Shown: positions 46,134-55,547, counted from the first letter of the stretch. The stretch is DNA of 64,000 nucleotides from Gaiellasilicea sp963765705 (GCA_963765705.1 CAVXXJ010000001.1:415999-479998); one strand, 5' to 3'. Notes: generated by a model from the letters alone, not told the origin. Numbers and translations: made by a program.

Positions 46134-46759
46134 GTGTTGAGCGCGGCGACGAGGTCCTCGATCAGCGCGACCACCTCGTCGACCTCGAGGTCGGTCGTGT
46201 CGATCTGGACCGCGTCCTCGGCGGGGCGCATGTTGACGGCGTCCTTCTCGTCGCGCATCCGCAGGTCGGTCGCGAGCGCGTCGGCGCCGATGCCGGGACG
46301 CTCGGACGAGCGGCGCGCCGCCCGGATCGTCGGGTCGGCGAAAAGGTAAACCTTTACCTGAGCTTGAGGTGCGACGACGGTGCCGATGTCACGCCCTTCG
46401 ATGACGACGTTGCCGATCTGCCCGAGCGCACGCTGGCGCTCGCGCATCACCTCGCGCACCTCGTGGTGACGAGCGACAACGGGGACGAGCTTGTCGATGT
46501 CGGGCCTCCGGATCGAGTCGGTGACGTCGCTGCCGCCGATGAAGACCCGCCCCGCCTCGTCGAACTCGACCGGGTTCTCGACGGCGAGCTCGGCGAGCGA
46601 GTCGGCGCGATCGAGCGCGAGCCCGTTCCGGCGGGCAAGCCAGGTGAGCGCGCGATACATCGCCCCCGTGTCGAGGTAGCTGAAGCCGAGCCGCTCGGCG
46701 AGCAGCCGCGCGACCGTGCTCTTACCGGCCCCTGCGGGCCCATCGATTGCGACGATCAT
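46130..46759 (-). CDS. cmk: cytidylate kinase
   Basis: 209 residues. P-loop IDGPAGAGKSTVARLLAERL at residue 5, LDTGAMYRALTWLA, then the CMP-binding VIEGRDIGTVVAPQA and late RDEKDAVNM. It phosphorylates CMP/dCMP. The start overlaps the aroA stop by one base (TGATG). A classical neighbour of der and plsC. Confidence 0.95.
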   Translation of the reverse strand: MIVAIDGPAGAGKSTVARLLAERLGFSYLDTGAMYRALTWLARRNGLALDRADSLAELAVENPVEFDEAGRVFIGGSDVTDSIRRPDIDKLVPVVARHHEVREVMRERQRALGQIGNVVIEGRDIGTVVAPQAQVKVYLFADPTIRAARRSSERPGIGADALATDLRMRDEKDAVNMRPAEDAVQIDTTDLEVDEVVALIEDLVAALNT

Positions 46760-48045
46760 CAGGAAGTGGCGCCTCGCAGCGAGTCGAGAAGGTCGAAGAA
46801 GCCGGGGAAGCTTACCGAGACGCATTCGGAGCCCCGGATCTCCACGCCTTCCCGGGAGACGAGCCCCGCGACCCCGCCGAGCATGGCGATCCGGTGATCG
46901 CCGCGGGCATCGATCGTTCCGCCGCGTAGCCTCGCCGGCACGCCACGGACGACGAAGCCGTCCTCGGTGGCGCGGATGTGAGCACCAAGCGGGCGCAGCC
47001 CGTCGACGACGGTCTCGATCCGGTCGGTCTCCTTCGCCCGTAGCTCCGACGCGCCGCTGACGACGCTGTCTCCACGCGCATACACGGCGAGCAACGCGAA
47101 CAGCGGCAGCTCGTCGACCAGCAGGGGGACCTCGGGTTCCTCGATCGTGGTCGCGACGAGCTCGGCCGACCTGATGTCGAGGTCGCCGACCGGCTCGCCG
47201 CCCAGGGTGCGCCGGTTCAGGATGGCGATGTTCGCGCCCATGCGCTCCAGCACGTTCAGCAGGCCCGTGCGAGTCGGGTTCACGTTGACGCCGTGAATCC
47301 GCAACTCGGAGCCGGCGAGCAGCGTCGCGGCGACGACGAAGGGCGCCGCCGAGGAGAAGTCTCCGGAGATGTCGAGCTCGAAGGCGTCGAGCCGGTCGAC
47401 GGGCATGACGGAGATCTGGTTGCCGCGCCGCCGAACCGGAACCCCGATCGACGTCAGCAGGCGCTCCGTGTGGTCGCGGGTCGGCGTCGGCTCCTCGACG
47501 ATCGTCGGGCCGTTCTGGGCGAGCAGCCCCGCCAGCAGGACGCTCGACTTGACCTGAGCGCTGGCGAAGGGCAGCGAATACCGGATCGACTTCAGCGGGG
47601 CGCCCACGATCGTGGCGGGCAGCCGCCCGTCGGTCGTCTCGTACGTGGCGCCCATGCGTGTCAGCGGCTCTTCGACGCGCACCGGCCGTGAGGAGAGGGA
47701 CGCGTCGCCGACGAGCTCGAACCGTCCCTCCTGCCCTGCCAGGACGCCGGAGAGCAACCGGAGCACGGTGCCGGCGTTCTCGCAGTCGATCGGCTCCTGG
47801 GGCGCCCGCAGCCCGCGTAGTCCCCGTCCTTCGATGCGGACGACGTCCTCGGCCGGCTCCGAGACCTCGACGCCGAGTGCGCGCACGGCCCGGATCGCCG
47901 CGTCGGTGTCGGCGGCATGCCCGAAGCCGCGCAGCTCGGTCGTACCCTCCGCGATCGCCCCGAGGAGGACGCCGCGCTGGCAGATGCCCTTGACGGAGGG
48001 GACGGCGAGGTCGCCGACGAGCATCGTCGCCGGCTCGACCTTCAC
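46759..48045 (-). CDS. aroA: 3-phosphoshikimate 1-carboxyvinyltransferase
   Basis: 428 residues. EPSP synthase of the shikimate pathway. Substrate motifs include LRLLSGVLAGQ, DASLSSRPV, DISGDFSSAAPF, and the active-site block LRAKETDRI and DHRIAM. The GTG at 48045 overlaps the tyrA stop (GTGA). The N-terminal motif is PATMLVGDLAVPSVKG instead of the usual PGDKS-type start, since the lysine region reads VPSVKGICQRG; this variant merits alignment but the rest is canonical. Confidence 0.92.
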   Translation of the reverse strand: MKVEPATMLVGDLAVPSVKGICQRGVLLGAIAEGTTELRGFGHAADTDAAIRAVRALGVEVSEPAEDVVRIEGRGLRGLRAPQEPIDCENAGTVLRLLSGVLAGQEGRFELVGDASLSSRPVRVEEPLTRMGATYETTDGRLPATIVGAPLKSIRYSLPFASAQVKSSVLLAGLLAQNGPTIVEEPTPTRDHTERLLTSIGVPVRRRGNQISVMPVDRLDAFELDISGDFSSAAPFVVAATLLAGSELRIHGVNVNPTRTGLLNVLERMGANIAILNRRTLGGEPVGDLDIRSAELVATTIEEPEVPLLVDELPLFALLAVYARGDSVVSGASELRAKETDRIETVVDGLRPLGAHIRATEDGFVVRGVPARLRGGTIDARGDHRIAMLGGVAGLVSREGVEIRGSECVSVSFPGFFDLLDSLRGATS

Positions 48046-49145
48046 GCGCCGTCCTCGTCGAGCACGGCCGCAACGACGACGCCGTACCCCTGCTGCTCGA
48101 GGATCTCGGCCGCGCGGGCCGCCTCCTGCTCCCCGGCGACGAGGATCGCGATCGTGCCGCCGCGCTCGCTCGAGAGGTGCTGCAGGTCGAAGTCGGCGAT
48201 GTTGATCCGCTCGGCGCCGAGCGCCTGCGCGATTCCGGCGATCACGCCCGGCCGGTCGGGCACGTGGACGCGGAGGCGCTGGAGCGCGCCTGCATCCCCG
48301 TAGGCGGTCTCGAGCAGCCGTCGCCGGTTCGCCGAGGCCTCGCCGATCCAGCGGGCGAGGAACCCCGCGTCGCCGGCCGCGAGCGCCGCCTCGACCTGCT
48401 CGATGCGCCGCCGGTGCTCGGCGAGCGACGCGGCCAGGGCGACGCGGTTCTCGAGAAAGATGTCGACCCAGATGCGTGGGTTCGCGCCGGCGACGCGCGT
48501 CATGTCGCGCAGTGAGCCCCCGGCCGCGGCCAACGGCTCGTGACCTTCGACGCGGGCGCCGCCGGCCTGGTTCAGGAGCACGTTCGCGAGTGCGTGCGGC
48601 AGGTGGCTCGTGACCGCGACGAGCCGGTCGTGCGCTTCCGGATCGATCGCGACCGGCACTGCTCCGAGCGCCGTGACGAAGCCGTGCAGCACCTTGTAGC
48701 TGTCGGGCTCGGTGGCGGCGACTGGGGTGAGGAACCAGGTCGCGCCCTCGAACAGCTCGGCGGTCGCCCACTCCGGCCCGCGCGCTTCGGAGCCGCAGAT
48801 CGGATGCCCGCCGACGAAGCGGCCCGAGCCGGCGGCGGCTTCGGAGACCGCGCCCTTCGTCGAGCCGACGTCGGTGACGGTGCAGCCGGGCCCGCTCGCC
48901 TCGAGCACGGCGCGCACCTGCGCCGGAAGCGCTGTGACCGGCGCGGCGACGACGGCCAGCTCGGCGCTCGCAAGCGCGCTCGCGAGATCAGCTGCGGCGT
49001 CGACCGCCCCACGCTCGGCCGCTGTCGCGAGATGGACCGCGTCCGGGTCCCAACCAGACACGTGCTCGACTCCGGCGCGCCGCGCCGCGAGCCCGACGGA
49101 CGCGCCGATCAGGCCCGTCCCAACGATCGCGAGCCGGCGAATCAC
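48042..49145 (-). CDS. tyrA: prephenate dehydrogenase with ACT domain
   Basis: 367 residues. NAD-binding IVGTGLIGASVGLAARRAG, VTDVGSTKG, GGHPICGSE and HLPHALANVL. A C-terminal ACT domain from about 295 (RVHVPDRPGVIAGIAQALG) is probably the tyrosine-feedback sensor. It commits prephenate to tyrosine. GTG 49145 overlaps the aroF stop. It is the middle gene of a coupled aroF-tyrA-aroA group. Confidence 0.93.
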   Translation of the reverse strand: MIRRLAIVGTGLIGASVGLAARRAGVEHVSGWDPDAVHLATAAERGAVDAAADLASALASAELAVVAAPVTALPAQVRAVLEASGPGCTVTDVGSTKGAVSEAAAGSGRFVGGHPICGSEARGPEWATAELFEGATWFLTPVAATEPDSYKVLHGFVTALGAVPVAIDPEAHDRLVAVTSHLPHALANVLLNQAGGARVEGHEPLAAAGGSLRDMTRVAGANPRIWVDIFLENRVALAASLAEHRRRIEQVEAALAAGDAGFLARWIGEASANRRRLLETAYGDAGALQRLRVHVPDRPGVIAGIAQALGAERINIADFDLQHLSSERGGTIAILVAGEQEAARAAEILEQQGYGVVVAAVLDEDGA

Positions 49146-50182
49146 CCGATCGTCTTGCCGAGCAGCGACGCCAGCGCTCGGATCTCGTGCGCGAAGTCGG
49201 CGAAGTCCGCCGTCGGGATCTGCTGCGGCCCGTCGCAGAGCGCCTCCTCCGGCCTCGGGTGCACCTCGACGATGATCCCGTCGGCTCCGGCGGCGACGGC
49301 CGCCCGCGCGAGCGGCAGGACCAGGTCGCGCTTGCCGGCGGCGTGCGAGGGGTCGACGATCACCGGCAGGTGCGTCTCGTGCTTCAGCACCGGGATCGCC
49401 GACAGGTCGAGCGTGTAGCGCGTCGAGCGCTCGAAGGTCTTGATCCCCCGCTCGCAGAGGATCACCTGCGTGTTGCCTTCCTTGACGACATACTCGGCCG
49501 CCATCAGCAGCTCCTCGATCGACGATGCGGGGCCGCGCTTCAGCAGCACCGGCTTCGGCGCGCGGCCGACCTCGGAGAGCAGGTTGAAGTTCTGCATGTT
49601 GCGGGCGCCGATCTGGATCACGTCGGCGATCTCCACCACCGCCTCGACGTCGCGGGGGTCCATCAGCTCGGTGACGAGCGGCAGTCCTGTCTCGTCGCGC
49701 GCCTCGGCGAGGATCTTCAGCGCCTCGACGCCGAGCCCCTGGAATGCGTAGGGCGAGGTGCGCGGCTTGAAGGCGCCGCCGCGGAGCATCGTCACGCCCT
49801 CGGCGTGGACCGCCCGGGCCGTCTCGAGCGTCTGCTCGCGCGTCTCGACCGTGCACGGGCCGGCGATGAAGCCGAAGTACTGGTCGCCGATCCGCCGCCC
49901 GCGGGCCTCGATCACGGTCGGGTCGCGGCGGAGCTCCCGCGAGACGAGCTTGTACGGCTTCAGGATCGGCAGCACCTGCTCGACGCCGGGGAAGCCCTCG
50001 AGCGGCAATGTCGCCAGCAGCTCGCGCTCGCCGATCGCCCCGATCACCGTCGCGTCGCGGCCGTGGCTGACGTGCGCGCTCGCGCCCGCCTCCTCGAGAC
50101 GCGCGACGACCTCGTCCACCTGCTCGGACGACGCCTGTGCGCCCATGACGATCAAGAGCTCGGGGGAGCCGACGGTAGCCAC
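49142..50182 (-). CDS. aroF: 3-deoxy-7-phosphoheptulonate (DAHP) synthase
   Basis: 346 residues. First step of the shikimate pathway. An N-terminal about 70-residue ferredoxin-like regulatory domain (LLIVMGAQASSEQVDEVVARLEE) resembles those of Thermotoga-type enzymes and may mediate feedback. The TIM barrel has IAGPCTVE, GGAFKPRTSPYAFQGLG, LLKRGPASS and DPSHAAGKRD (metal/PEP ligands). The GTG at 50182 is chosen as the first start after the divergent trpS promoter. Confidence 0.92.
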   Translation of the reverse strand: MATVGSPELLIVMGAQASSEQVDEVVARLEEAGASAHVSHGRDATVIGAIGERELLATLPLEGFPGVEQVLPILKPYKLVSRELRRDPTVIEARGRRIGDQYFGFIAGPCTVETREQTLETARAVHAEGVTMLRGGAFKPRTSPYAFQGLGVEALKILAEARDETGLPLVTELMDPRDVEAVVEIADVIQIGARNMQNFNLLSEVGRAPKPVLLKRGPASSIEELLMAAEYVVKEGNTQVILCERGIKTFERSTRYTLDLSAIPVLKHETHLPVIVDPSHAAGKRDLVLPLARAAVAAGADGIIVEVHPRPEEALCDGPQQIPTADFADFAHEIRALASLLGKTIG

Positions 50183-50236
50183 GCGCTGAGTGTAGTTGTG
50201 CCCCTGACGGCCGAAGTGGGTACAAATGGAGGAGAA

Positions 50237-51259
50237 ATGCGCATCTTTTCCGGCATCCAGCCCACGGGCGACAAGACGATCGGCAACCTGATCGGCGGCT
50301 TCCGCCAGTACGCCGCGACGCAGGAACGCGGCGAGGGCTTCTTCTGCATCGTCGACCTGCACTCGATCAGCGTCGAGTACGACCCGCAGGACTTCCGCGA
50401 GAAGACGCTGGACCTCGCGGCGATGCTGTTCGCGACGGGGCTCGACCCCGAGCGCTCGACCGTCTTCGCACAAAGTCACGTCCCCGCGCACGCCGAGGCG
50501 GCTTGGCTGCTGGGCGGCGTCACGAGCTTCGGGCAGCTGAACCGGATGACCCAGTTCAAGGACAAGTCGGACGAGCGCGAGTTCATCTCCGCGGCGCTCT
50601 TCACCTACCCCGTCCTGATGGCGGGCGACATCCTGCTCTACCAGACCGACATCGTCCCGATCGGCGACGACCAGCGGCAGCACCTCGAGCTCGCTCGGGA
50701 CGTCGCCGAACGCTTCAACAACCGCTTCGGCGAGACCTTCAAGCTGCCGGAGGGCGTCTACCCCGAGGTCGGGGCGCGGATCATGGACCTGCAGGAGCCG
50801 ACGAAGAAGATGTCCACGACCTCAGGGACGCCGCAGGGCACCGTTCGGATCCTCGACGACGCCGACGTGATCATGAAGAAGTTCAAGTCGGCGGTCACCG
50901 ACTCGGGCTCGGAGGTACGCCGCGGCGAGGACAAGCCGGGCGTGTCGAACCTGATCGACATTCTCGCGTCGCTGACAGACGAGTCGCCCGACGCGATCGA
51001 GGCGCGCTACGAAGGGTCTGGCTACGGGCAGTTCAAGACCGACGTCGGCGATGCAGTCGTCGCTGCGCTGACGCCGATCCAGGAGCGGTATCGCGAGCTG
51101 CGCGCGGATCCGGCGGAGCTGCAGCGCCTGCTGGCGCGAGGCGCCGAGAAGGCACGGAAGGCGTCCGAGCCGACGCTCGAGGCGATGTTCGACCGGATGG
51201 GCTTCGTCAAGAGCGAGGCGGGCCGCTTCTTCGGCGCGGCTCGCCCGAAGGCCCTCTAG
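50237..51259 (+). CDS. trpS: tryptophanyl-tRNA synthetase
   Basis: 340 residues, class I. The HIGH-equivalent is GIQPTGDKTIGN and the KMSKS loop is KKMSTTSGT. The tryptophan pocket lies in DILLYQTDIVPIGDDQRQHLEL. The length is normal. A GGAGG ribosome site stands before ATG 50237. It is divergent from aroF with 54 bases between and convergent with the lipoprotein gene 4 bases after its stop. Confidence 0.95.
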   Translation: MRIFSGIQPTGDKTIGNLIGGFRQYAATQERGEGFFCIVDLHSISVEYDPQDFREKTLDLAAMLFATGLDPERSTVFAQSHVPAHAEAAWLLGGVTSFGQLNRMTQFKDKSDEREFISAALFTYPVLMAGDILLYQTDIVPIGDDQRQHLELARDVAERFNNRFGETFKLPEGVYPEVGARIMDLQEPTKKMSTTSGTPQGTVRILDDADVIMKKFKSAVTDSGSEVRRGEDKPGVSNLIDILASLTDESPDAIEARYEGSGYGQFKTDVGDAVVAALTPIQERYRELRADPAELQRLLARGAEKARKASEPTLEAMFDRMGFVKSEAGRFFGAARPKAL

Positions 51260-51263
51260 CCAT

Positions 51264-52184
51264 CTAGCAGTCGAGCCCGCCGTCGCCGGCGCCGTGCCAC
51301 TCGGCGTCGATCTCCCATCGTGTCGTGTCGGTGAGCTGGACCTCGCACTCGCCGTCGGCGCGGACCGCCCACAGGTCCCAGTCGTCCTCCTCGTCGGCAA
51401 TCCGGCCGACGATGACCCACTCGCCGTCGCCGCTCCAGTCGGCAGCGGCGTCGGTGGCCGGGTTCTCCGTCAACCGCTCGACCTCCTGGCCGGAGGCGTC
51501 CATGACGTAGATCTCGTTGGCAAAACCGCTGCAGTCGTGGAAGAGACACGGGCCGTTGTGGTCACGGTCGCTCACGAACGCGATTCGCTCGCCGTCGGGC
51601 GACCAGCGCCCGAACGCCCCCTCGGCGAGTTGCCGCTCCTCACCTGTCTCGAGGTTCCGCACGGACACGCCTGTCGGCACGGCCGACTCGGTGATGCGTG
51701 ACAGGACGAGCCGGTTCTCGTCGGGAGCGAGGTCGGCGTTCCAGACGAAGCCGAGCCCGCCGGCGATCGTCTGACGCTCGCCGGACGCAGGCGCGATCGC
51801 GTCGAAGCGGCAGTTCGGTATCAGCGTCCCGGACGGCAGAGGACACGAAACGAATGCCACTCGTCCGTCTCTCAGCAGCGCCGGGGAGTGGTCGAAGCGC
51901 CGGTCGCTCGTCAGCCGTTTCGGCTCTTTCCCGGGCTCCTCGATATAGACCTCCTCGAACGAGATGCCCTCCTCCGGCTCCACGTCGCCGGCATGCGTGT
52001 AGACGCGCGTCTTGTCGAGCTCGCCCGGCGTCAGGCGCCCGTCGGCGACGGCGAACATCTCCGTCGAGAGCGCGCCGTTCGTCCTGATCGTGACGATCAT
52101 CGTCGCCGGGCTCTCAGGCTCGGACTCGGCGCTGTCGCCGCAGCCGGCGAGCGCGAGGACGACGAGAGCCGCAACCCTTCTCAC
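51264..52184 (-). CDS. beta-propeller (TolB/PD40-like) lipoprotein
   Basis: 306 residues from GTG 52184, coupled to the rluB stop by GTGA. Lipobox LALAGC places the lipid Cys at 15. The mature part has repeated WD40/PD40 blades: NADLAPDENRLVLSR, GRWSPDGERIAFVSDRD, ADWSGDGEWVIVGR. Such proteins bind partners rather than catalyse. The partner is unknown; its place behind rluB seems incidental. Confidence 0.8.
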   Translation of the reverse strand: MRRVAALVVLALAGCGDSAESEPESPATMIVTIRTNGALSTEMFAVADGRLTPGELDKTRVYTHAGDVEPEEGISFEEVYIEEPGKEPKRLTSDRRFDHSPALLRDGRVAFVSCPLPSGTLIPNCRFDAIAPASGERQTIAGGLGFVWNADLAPDENRLVLSRITESAVPTGVSVRNLETGEERQLAEGAFGRWSPDGERIAFVSDRDHNGPCLFHDCSGFANEIYVMDASGQEVERLTENPATDAAADWSGDGEWVIVGRIADEEDDWDLWAVRADGECEVQLTDTTRWEIDAEWHGAGDGGLDC

Positions 52185-52870
52185 TGGACCGGCTTTCCGA
52201 GCCGCTCGATCTCGTCGCGCGTCAGCTCCCGCCACTCGCCGGGGGCGAGCCCGTCGACACGTAGCCCGGCGTAGACGCTTCGGTGCAGCCGCCGCACGCG
52301 ATGGCCCACGGCCTCGCACATGCGGCGCACCTGGCGATTCTTGCCCTCGTGGAGCACGAGCTCGAAGCGGCCGGCGCCGAGCCTCCGCACGCGCGCCGGC
52401 GACGTGACGCCGTCCTCGAGCTCGACACCTGCCGCGAGCCGGCGGAGCGCGTCGTCGTTCGGCTCCTTCCACGTCTCGACCTCGTAGACCTTCTCGACGC
52501 CGTAGCGCGGGTGGGCGAGCGTGTGGGCGAGGGGGCCGTCGTTCGTCAGCAGGAGCGCGCCGGTCGTCTCGACGTCGAGCCGTCCGACCGGAACGACGCG
52601 TGACTCGTGCTCGACCAGCGAGACGACGGTCGGGCGGCGTTGGGGGTCGCTCGCCGTCGTGACGACACCCGTGGGCTTGTTCAGGAGCACGTAGGCCAGG
52701 CGCTGCTTGGCGACCGGCTGTCCGTCGACCTCGACGGTGTCCCGCGACTGGACGAAAGTGTTCAACTCGCCGAGCTCGCCGTTGACGCGCACGCGGCCCG
52801 TCTTGATCAGGTCGTCGGCCTTGCGCCGCGACGCCACGCCGGCCCGTGCCAGGAACGCGTTCAACCTCAT
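52181..52870 (-). CDS. RluB-like 23S rRNA pseudouridine synthase
   Basis: 229 residues. N-terminal S4 RNA-binding domain (RLNAFLARAGVASRRKADDLI) and pseudouridine synthase domain with YVLLNKPTGVVTT, catalytic-Asp motif GRLDVETTGALLL and GKNRQVRRMCEAVGH. The RsuA/RluB/E/F branch is clear; RluB is favoured by the scpA-scpB-rluB order, broken here by an opposite-strand peptidase. ATG 52870 is 20 bases from the divergent gene. Confidence 0.9.
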   Translation of the reverse strand: MRLNAFLARAGVASRRKADDLIKTGRVRVNGELGELNTFVQSRDTVEVDGQPVAKQRLAYVLLNKPTGVVTTASDPQRRPTVVSLVEHESRVVPVGRLDVETTGALLLTNDGPLAHTLAHPRYGVEKVYEVETWKEPNDDALRRLAAGVELEDGVTSPARVRRLGAGRFELVLHEGKNRQVRRMCEAVGHRVRRLHRSVYAGLRVDGLAPGEWRELTRDEIERLGKPVQ

Positions 52871-52889
52871 CTCTGTAGTGTGCCGCTCC

Positions 52890-54092
52890 GTGCGCGACCG
52901 GACGACGGATCTCGAACGCCTGGCGGACCTGCTCGTCGGCTTCGGCGCCAACGTCCAGGCTGGTCAGGTGGTCGGCGTCACGGCCTACCTCGGGATGGAG
53001 GACGCCGCACGCGCGATCGCACGGGCCGCTTACAAGCGCGGCGCGAAGTACGTCGACGTCCTCTGGTGGGACCACCTCGTCAAGCGCGCCCGCATCGAGC
53101 TGGCCGACGACGACACGCTCGACTACGTCCCACCCTGGATCGAGCAGCGCCTGCAGTGGCTCTCGGACGAGCGCGCCGCGCGCGTGACGCTGACCGGGAC
53201 GAGCGCCTCCGTCTTCGACGGGCTCGACCCCGCGCGCACCGGCCGCGACCTGCTGCCGTACGTCTCTGCGGTGCCGAGGATCGTCAACGAGCGGACGACG
53301 AACTGGACCGCCGGGCCGTGCCCGAACGAGGGTTGGGCGACCCGCGTCCATCCGGAGCTCGAGCCCGCCGAGGCGCTCGACAAGCTCTGGGACGAGATCG
53401 TCTACGTCTGCCGCCTCGACGCGGACGACCCGGTGGCGGCGTGGCGCGAGCGGATGGAGGTGATCGTCGCCAGCGCCGACCGGCTCACCGAACGCCGCTT
53501 CGACTCGTTGCACCTGAAGGGCCCCGGAACGGATCTGACGATCGGCTTGATGCCGAGCTCCAAGTGGCTCGGCGCCGACTTCGAGACCGCCGCCGGGCTC
53601 ACCCACTATCCGAACCTCCCGACCGAGGAGGTCTTCACGACGCCCGACCCGGACCGGGTCGACGGCCATGTCGCGGCGACGATGCCGCTCGAGCTCTACG
53701 GCTCGTACATGAACGGGATCCGGATCGAGTTCGAGGGCGGCCGCGCGGTCAAGATCGACGCCGACGAGGGCGCGGACGCGCTTCGCGCCACCTGTGCGAG
53801 AGACGATGGCGCCTCACGCCTGGGCGAGATCGCGCTCGTCGACAAGGAGGGCCGGATCGGACCGCTCCGTACCGTCTTCTACGAGACGCTGCTCGACGAG
53901 AACGCCGCCACGCACATCGCGCTCGGCAACGCCTACACCTTCCCGCTCGAGGACGAGGCCGACCAGGCGCGCGCGAACAAGAGCGACATCCACGTCGACT
54001 TCATGATCGGCTCGAACGAGCTCGACGTCGACGGGGTCACGACCGACGGCGACCGCGTGCCGGTACTGCGCGGCGGTTCCTGGCAGATCTGA
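52890..54092 (+). CDS. M29 family aminopeptidase
   Basis: 400 residues. Metallo-aminopeptidase of the AmpS/PepS/aminopeptidase T family. It opens LERLADLLVGFGANVQAGQVV, then WWDHLVKRARIELA. Metal and active-site blocks include HYPNLPTEEVFTTPD, GRIGPLRTVFYETLLDENA, ATHIALGNAY and KSDIHVDFMIG. GTG 52890 or GTG 52878 could start it. It is alone on the plus strand inside the scp-rluB group, so it was probably inserted there. Confidence 0.88.
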   Translation: MRDRTTDLERLADLLVGFGANVQAGQVVGVTAYLGMEDAARAIARAAYKRGAKYVDVLWWDHLVKRARIELADDDTLDYVPPWIEQRLQWLSDERAARVTLTGTSASVFDGLDPARTGRDLLPYVSAVPRIVNERTTNWTAGPCPNEGWATRVHPELEPAEALDKLWDEIVYVCRLDADDPVAAWRERMEVIVASADRLTERRFDSLHLKGPGTDLTIGLMPSSKWLGADFETAAGLTHYPNLPTEEVFTTPDPDRVDGHVAATMPLELYGSYMNGIRIEFEGGRAVKIDADEGADALRATCARDDGASRLGEIALVDKEGRIGPLRTVFYETLLDENAATHIALGNAYTFPLEDEADQARANKSDIHVDFMIGSNELDVDGVTTDGDRVPVLRGGSWQI

Positions 54093-54114
54093 CCTAGGAG
54101 AGCTTGGCGTTCGG

Positions 54115-54717
54115 TCAGGCGGTCTTGCCGACGGCGACCGAGTGGAGGCGCTCGCGAATGTCGGCGGCGGTCTCGCCCAGGTCGTCGAGCCGCGGCAGGG
54201 CGGCGGCGCTCTCGAGCCCGAAGACGCGCTCGAAGAGCGGCGTCGTCCGGTAGCGGACGGCGCCGCCAGGCCCGTCGTCCCGGCCGGCTTCCGCGATCAA
54301 CCCGCGCTCGAGCAGCCCGGCGACGGCCGAGTCGGCGGCAACGCCGCGGATGCGGGCGATCTCGGGGCGGCTGCAGGGACCGAGGTAGGCGACGATCGAC
54401 AGCGTCTCGAGCGCGGCCTGCGAGAGACCACGTTCCACCGGACGCTCGAACAGCCGCGCGCACGCGTCAGCCGCCTCGCGTGAGGCGCGGTAGGCGTAGC
54501 CACCGGCGACGTGCTCCAGCACGATCCCGCTGCGTCCCTCGCGGAAGCGGTCGGAGAGGAGGCCGAGCGCGAGCTCGATCCGCTCCGGATCGTCGTCCGC
54601 GGCTTGCGCCAGCTCCTCGACGGAAAGCGGCGCGGAGGCGACGACGAGCAGCGCCTCGACGGTCCGGGCGAGCTGGTCGACCGGGTTCGCGGTGATCAGG
54701 CGGAGCGGGCGATCCAT
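54115..54717 (-). CDS. scpB: segregation and condensation protein B
   Basis: 200 residues with two winged-helix domains: VEALLVVASAPLSVEELAQA, then SQAALETLSIVAYLGPCSRPEIARIRG and LLERGLIAEAGRDDGPG. ScpB dimers bind the ScpA-Smc condensin core. It overlaps scpA by 22 bases. The usual conserved pattern TxxFLxxFGL is seen as TTPLFERVFGLESA. Confidence 0.92.
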   Translation of the reverse strand: MDRPLRLITANPVDQLARTVEALLVVASAPLSVEELAQAADDDPERIELALGLLSDRFREGRSGIVLEHVAGGYAYRASREAADACARLFERPVERGLSQAALETLSIVAYLGPCSRPEIARIRGVAADSAVAGLLERGLIAEAGRDDGPGGAVRYRTTPLFERVFGLESAAALPRLDDLGETAADIRERLHSVAVGKTA

Positions 54718-55451
54718 TCGGCTTTCCTTTCTTCGTCGGGACGAGAAACCCTTATCGGCGCAAACGGCGCCGCTTGCTCGAGCGCGATCTCGCCGGTCTT
54801 GCGCAGCTCGAGCAGCGCCAGGAACGCGACCGCCTGGTCGACGCGCGGGAGCGAGCCGACCTCCGCGTCGAAGTCGAAGCGGCGGCGCCGGCGCAGCACG
54901 GCGCGGAAGCGCTCGAGGAACTGCGAGACGGGCGGGAAGCGAAGGGACATGTGCGCGAGCGATACCTGCGGCGGCGGCTCGGCGAGCAGCCGGAGCGTCG
55001 CCGCGAGCTGCTGCGGATCCTGCGGCGCGAGCTTCCGCTCCGGACGCGGCGCGATGGGCGCCGGGCCGACGCGGAAGTAGCGGTCACGCTCGCCGGCGAG
55101 CCGCTCCGCGAGCCAGCCGGCCGCCTCCTTCATCCGGCGGTACTCGGCGAGCCGCCGGGCGAGCTCCTCCGCCGCCTCCTCGGGCTCGAGCTCCGCAAGC
55201 TCGGCCTCCTCGTCGGGGAAGAGCGCGCGAGCCTTCAGCTCCAGCAGCGCTGCGATCAGGACGAGGAACTCACCGCAGGCCTCGAGGTCGAGCTCGTCGC
55301 GCTCGGCGAGCCGCTCGACGAAAGCGACGACGATTGCGGCCATGTCGATCTCGGCCGGCTCCAGCTCCTCCTTCAGGAGCAGCGTCAGCAGCAGGTCGAA
55401 CGGGCCTTCGAAGGCATCGAGGTCCAGCTCGAGCTCGCGGACGGCGGTCAC
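54696..55451 (-). CDS. scpA: segregation and condensation protein A
   Basis: 251 residues from GTG 55451, which puts the diagnostic AFEGPFDLLLTLL at residue 13. A longer in-frame ATG 51 bases upstream would add residues without homology. ScpA is the kleisin bridging Smc heads; N-terminal (DMAAIVVAFVERLAE) and C-terminal winged-helix (VAFLALLELRKTGEIALEQA) parts are present. A palindrome lies 73 bases upstream. Confidence 0.93.
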   Translation of the reverse strand: MTAVRELELDLDAFEGPFDLLLTLLLKEELEPAEIDMAAIVVAFVERLAERDELDLEACGEFLVLIAALLELKARALFPDEEAELAELEPEEAAEELARRLAEYRRMKEAAGWLAERLAGERDRYFRVGPAPIAPRPERKLAPQDPQQLAATLRLLAEPPPQVSLAHMSLRFPPVSQFLERFRAVLRRRRRFDFDAEVGSLPRVDQAVAFLALLELRKTGEIALEQAAPFAPIRVSRPDEERKAEWIARSA

Positions 55452-55523
55452 GCTAGTGGCTCTCCCGGTGACGGTTTCGCGTCTCTGGCGTGTGAGCTGC
55501 AAGCGAGGCTAGGACGCAGGGAG

Positions 55524-55547
55524 CGTTCATACCGGTTGGTATGGACG
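55524..55547. promoter_or_regulatory. TetR-type palindrome upstream of scpA
   Basis: CGTTCATACC and GGTATGGACG face each other around GGTT, a 10-bp dyad with one G-T mismatch. Dyads ending in ATACC/GGTAT are common operators of TetR-family repressors in actinobacteria. It sits in the gap between lgt and scpA. No TetR gene is in the window. Confidence 0.35.

Noticed and set aside
50237..50290. Missing HIGH histidine in TrpS
   Set aside because: TrpS of other bacteria such as Geobacillus also has T-I-G-N at this place, so it is a normal variant.
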